Shown here: positions 13,749 to 13,871 of the stretch, one piece after another
Layout of the letters: every line of letters begins with the position of its first letter
Position numbering within the stretch: the first letter of the stretch is position 1
NCBI GenBank assembly: GCA_934700635.1
Contig: CAKUXU010000016.1
Coordinates: 1-13,871, forward strand
Origin: an uncultured Eubacteriales bacterium
Lineage (GTDB): Bacteria; Bacillota; Clostridia; Oscillospirales; Acutalibacteraceae
Direction: 5' to 3'
Length of the DNA: 13,871 nt
Program-made: the position numbers and the translations under genes
The notes under the pieces: model-generated
Databases searched by the model: none
The model's input: the letters and a program-made list of their open reading frames with translations, nothing else
Told to the model about the DNA's origin: nothing

Positions 13749-13871
13749 TTAATTTATAAGGTACGACTTAATAAGTGCTTTTAAAAGCTCATACCTATCA
13801 ACCTTTTGTATTATACTCCGAGCATTGTTGTGAGTAGTAATATAGGTTGGATCTCCAGAAAGTAAATACCC
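13749..13871 (-). CDS. ireB: IreB family regulatory protein (UPF0297), C-terminal part, cut by window end
   Basis: The minus-strand frame is open from the last base of the window to a TAA at 13749-13751, giving 40 residues. They read [18 protein letters not shown], then [20 protein letters not shown]. This matches the C-terminal half of the YrzL/IreB family ([30 protein letters not shown]), small Firmicute proteins. In Enterococcus IreB is a substrate of the Ser/Thr kinase IreK and modulates cephalosporin resistance and cell-wall stress responses. Family members usually sit just upstream of ruvX; here a terminator follows immediately, so that arrangement is broken. The start lies beyond the window. 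Confidence 0.88.
   Translation of the reverse strand, partial: GYLLSGDPTYITTHNNARSIIQKVDRYELLKALIKSYLIN

Noticed and set aside
1..13871. CRISPR arrays, tRNA or rRNA genes, insertion sequences, phage genes
   Set aside because: No regularly spaced repeats, cloverleaf-like sequences, transposase or phage-type proteins were seen on reading both strands.

Overview
The window is AT-rich bacterial DNA from what looks like a Gram-positive, clostridial (Oscillospiraceae-like) genome with a host-dependent lifestyle. The clostridial signals are Firmicute-style GGAGG ribosome binding sites, SigA-like promoters (TTGACA-N17-TATAAT type), an IreB-family gene at the right edge, AzlC/AzlD, and clostridial-looking MurE, MurF, HolA and ComEC proteins. 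The host-dependence signal is a full-length ATP/ADP translocase of the Rickettsia/Chlamydia type (11226-12758). From memory and not checked here, this combination matches the recently described 'energy parasite' clade of Clostridia that includes endosymbionts of termite-gut protists.

Layout. (1) 1-3005, plus strand: the C-terminal part of a D-Ala-D-Ala-ligase-type ATP-grasp enzyme, then a fused MurF-alanine racemase. Together they would make D-Ala, join D-Ala-D-Ala and add it to the muramyl tripeptide. (2) 3017-3039: a bidirectional terminator between convergent operons. (3) 3050-9672, minus strand, in transcription order: HIT protein with its own promoter and terminator, comEC, holA, then murE and a second stand-alone murF. 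An internal promoter precedes murE. (4) 9788-11079, plus strand: promoter, a leader of about 150 nt, azlC-azlD, terminator. (5) 11130-12785, plus strand: two overlapping promoters, the ATP/ADP translocase, terminator. (6) 12789-13087: no gene found. (7) 13088-13871, minus strand: the end of ireB, a terminator, a promoter with an operator-like inverted repeat, a small Sec-signal protein and a Nif11-like small protein.

Main observations. murE has an in-frame TAA exactly where the conserved glutamate of the AGKGHE motif should be. The next 32 codons still encode the normal MurE C-terminus in the same frame and stop 13 nt before murF, so this looks like a recent single-base nonsense change (GAA to TAA) or a sequence error. 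There are two MurF domains, one fused to Alr, each with different deviations from consensus. The ComEC C-terminal domain has lost its metal-binding histidines. The small secreted-protein/Nif11 locus at the right end is unassigned and could be lineage-specific.
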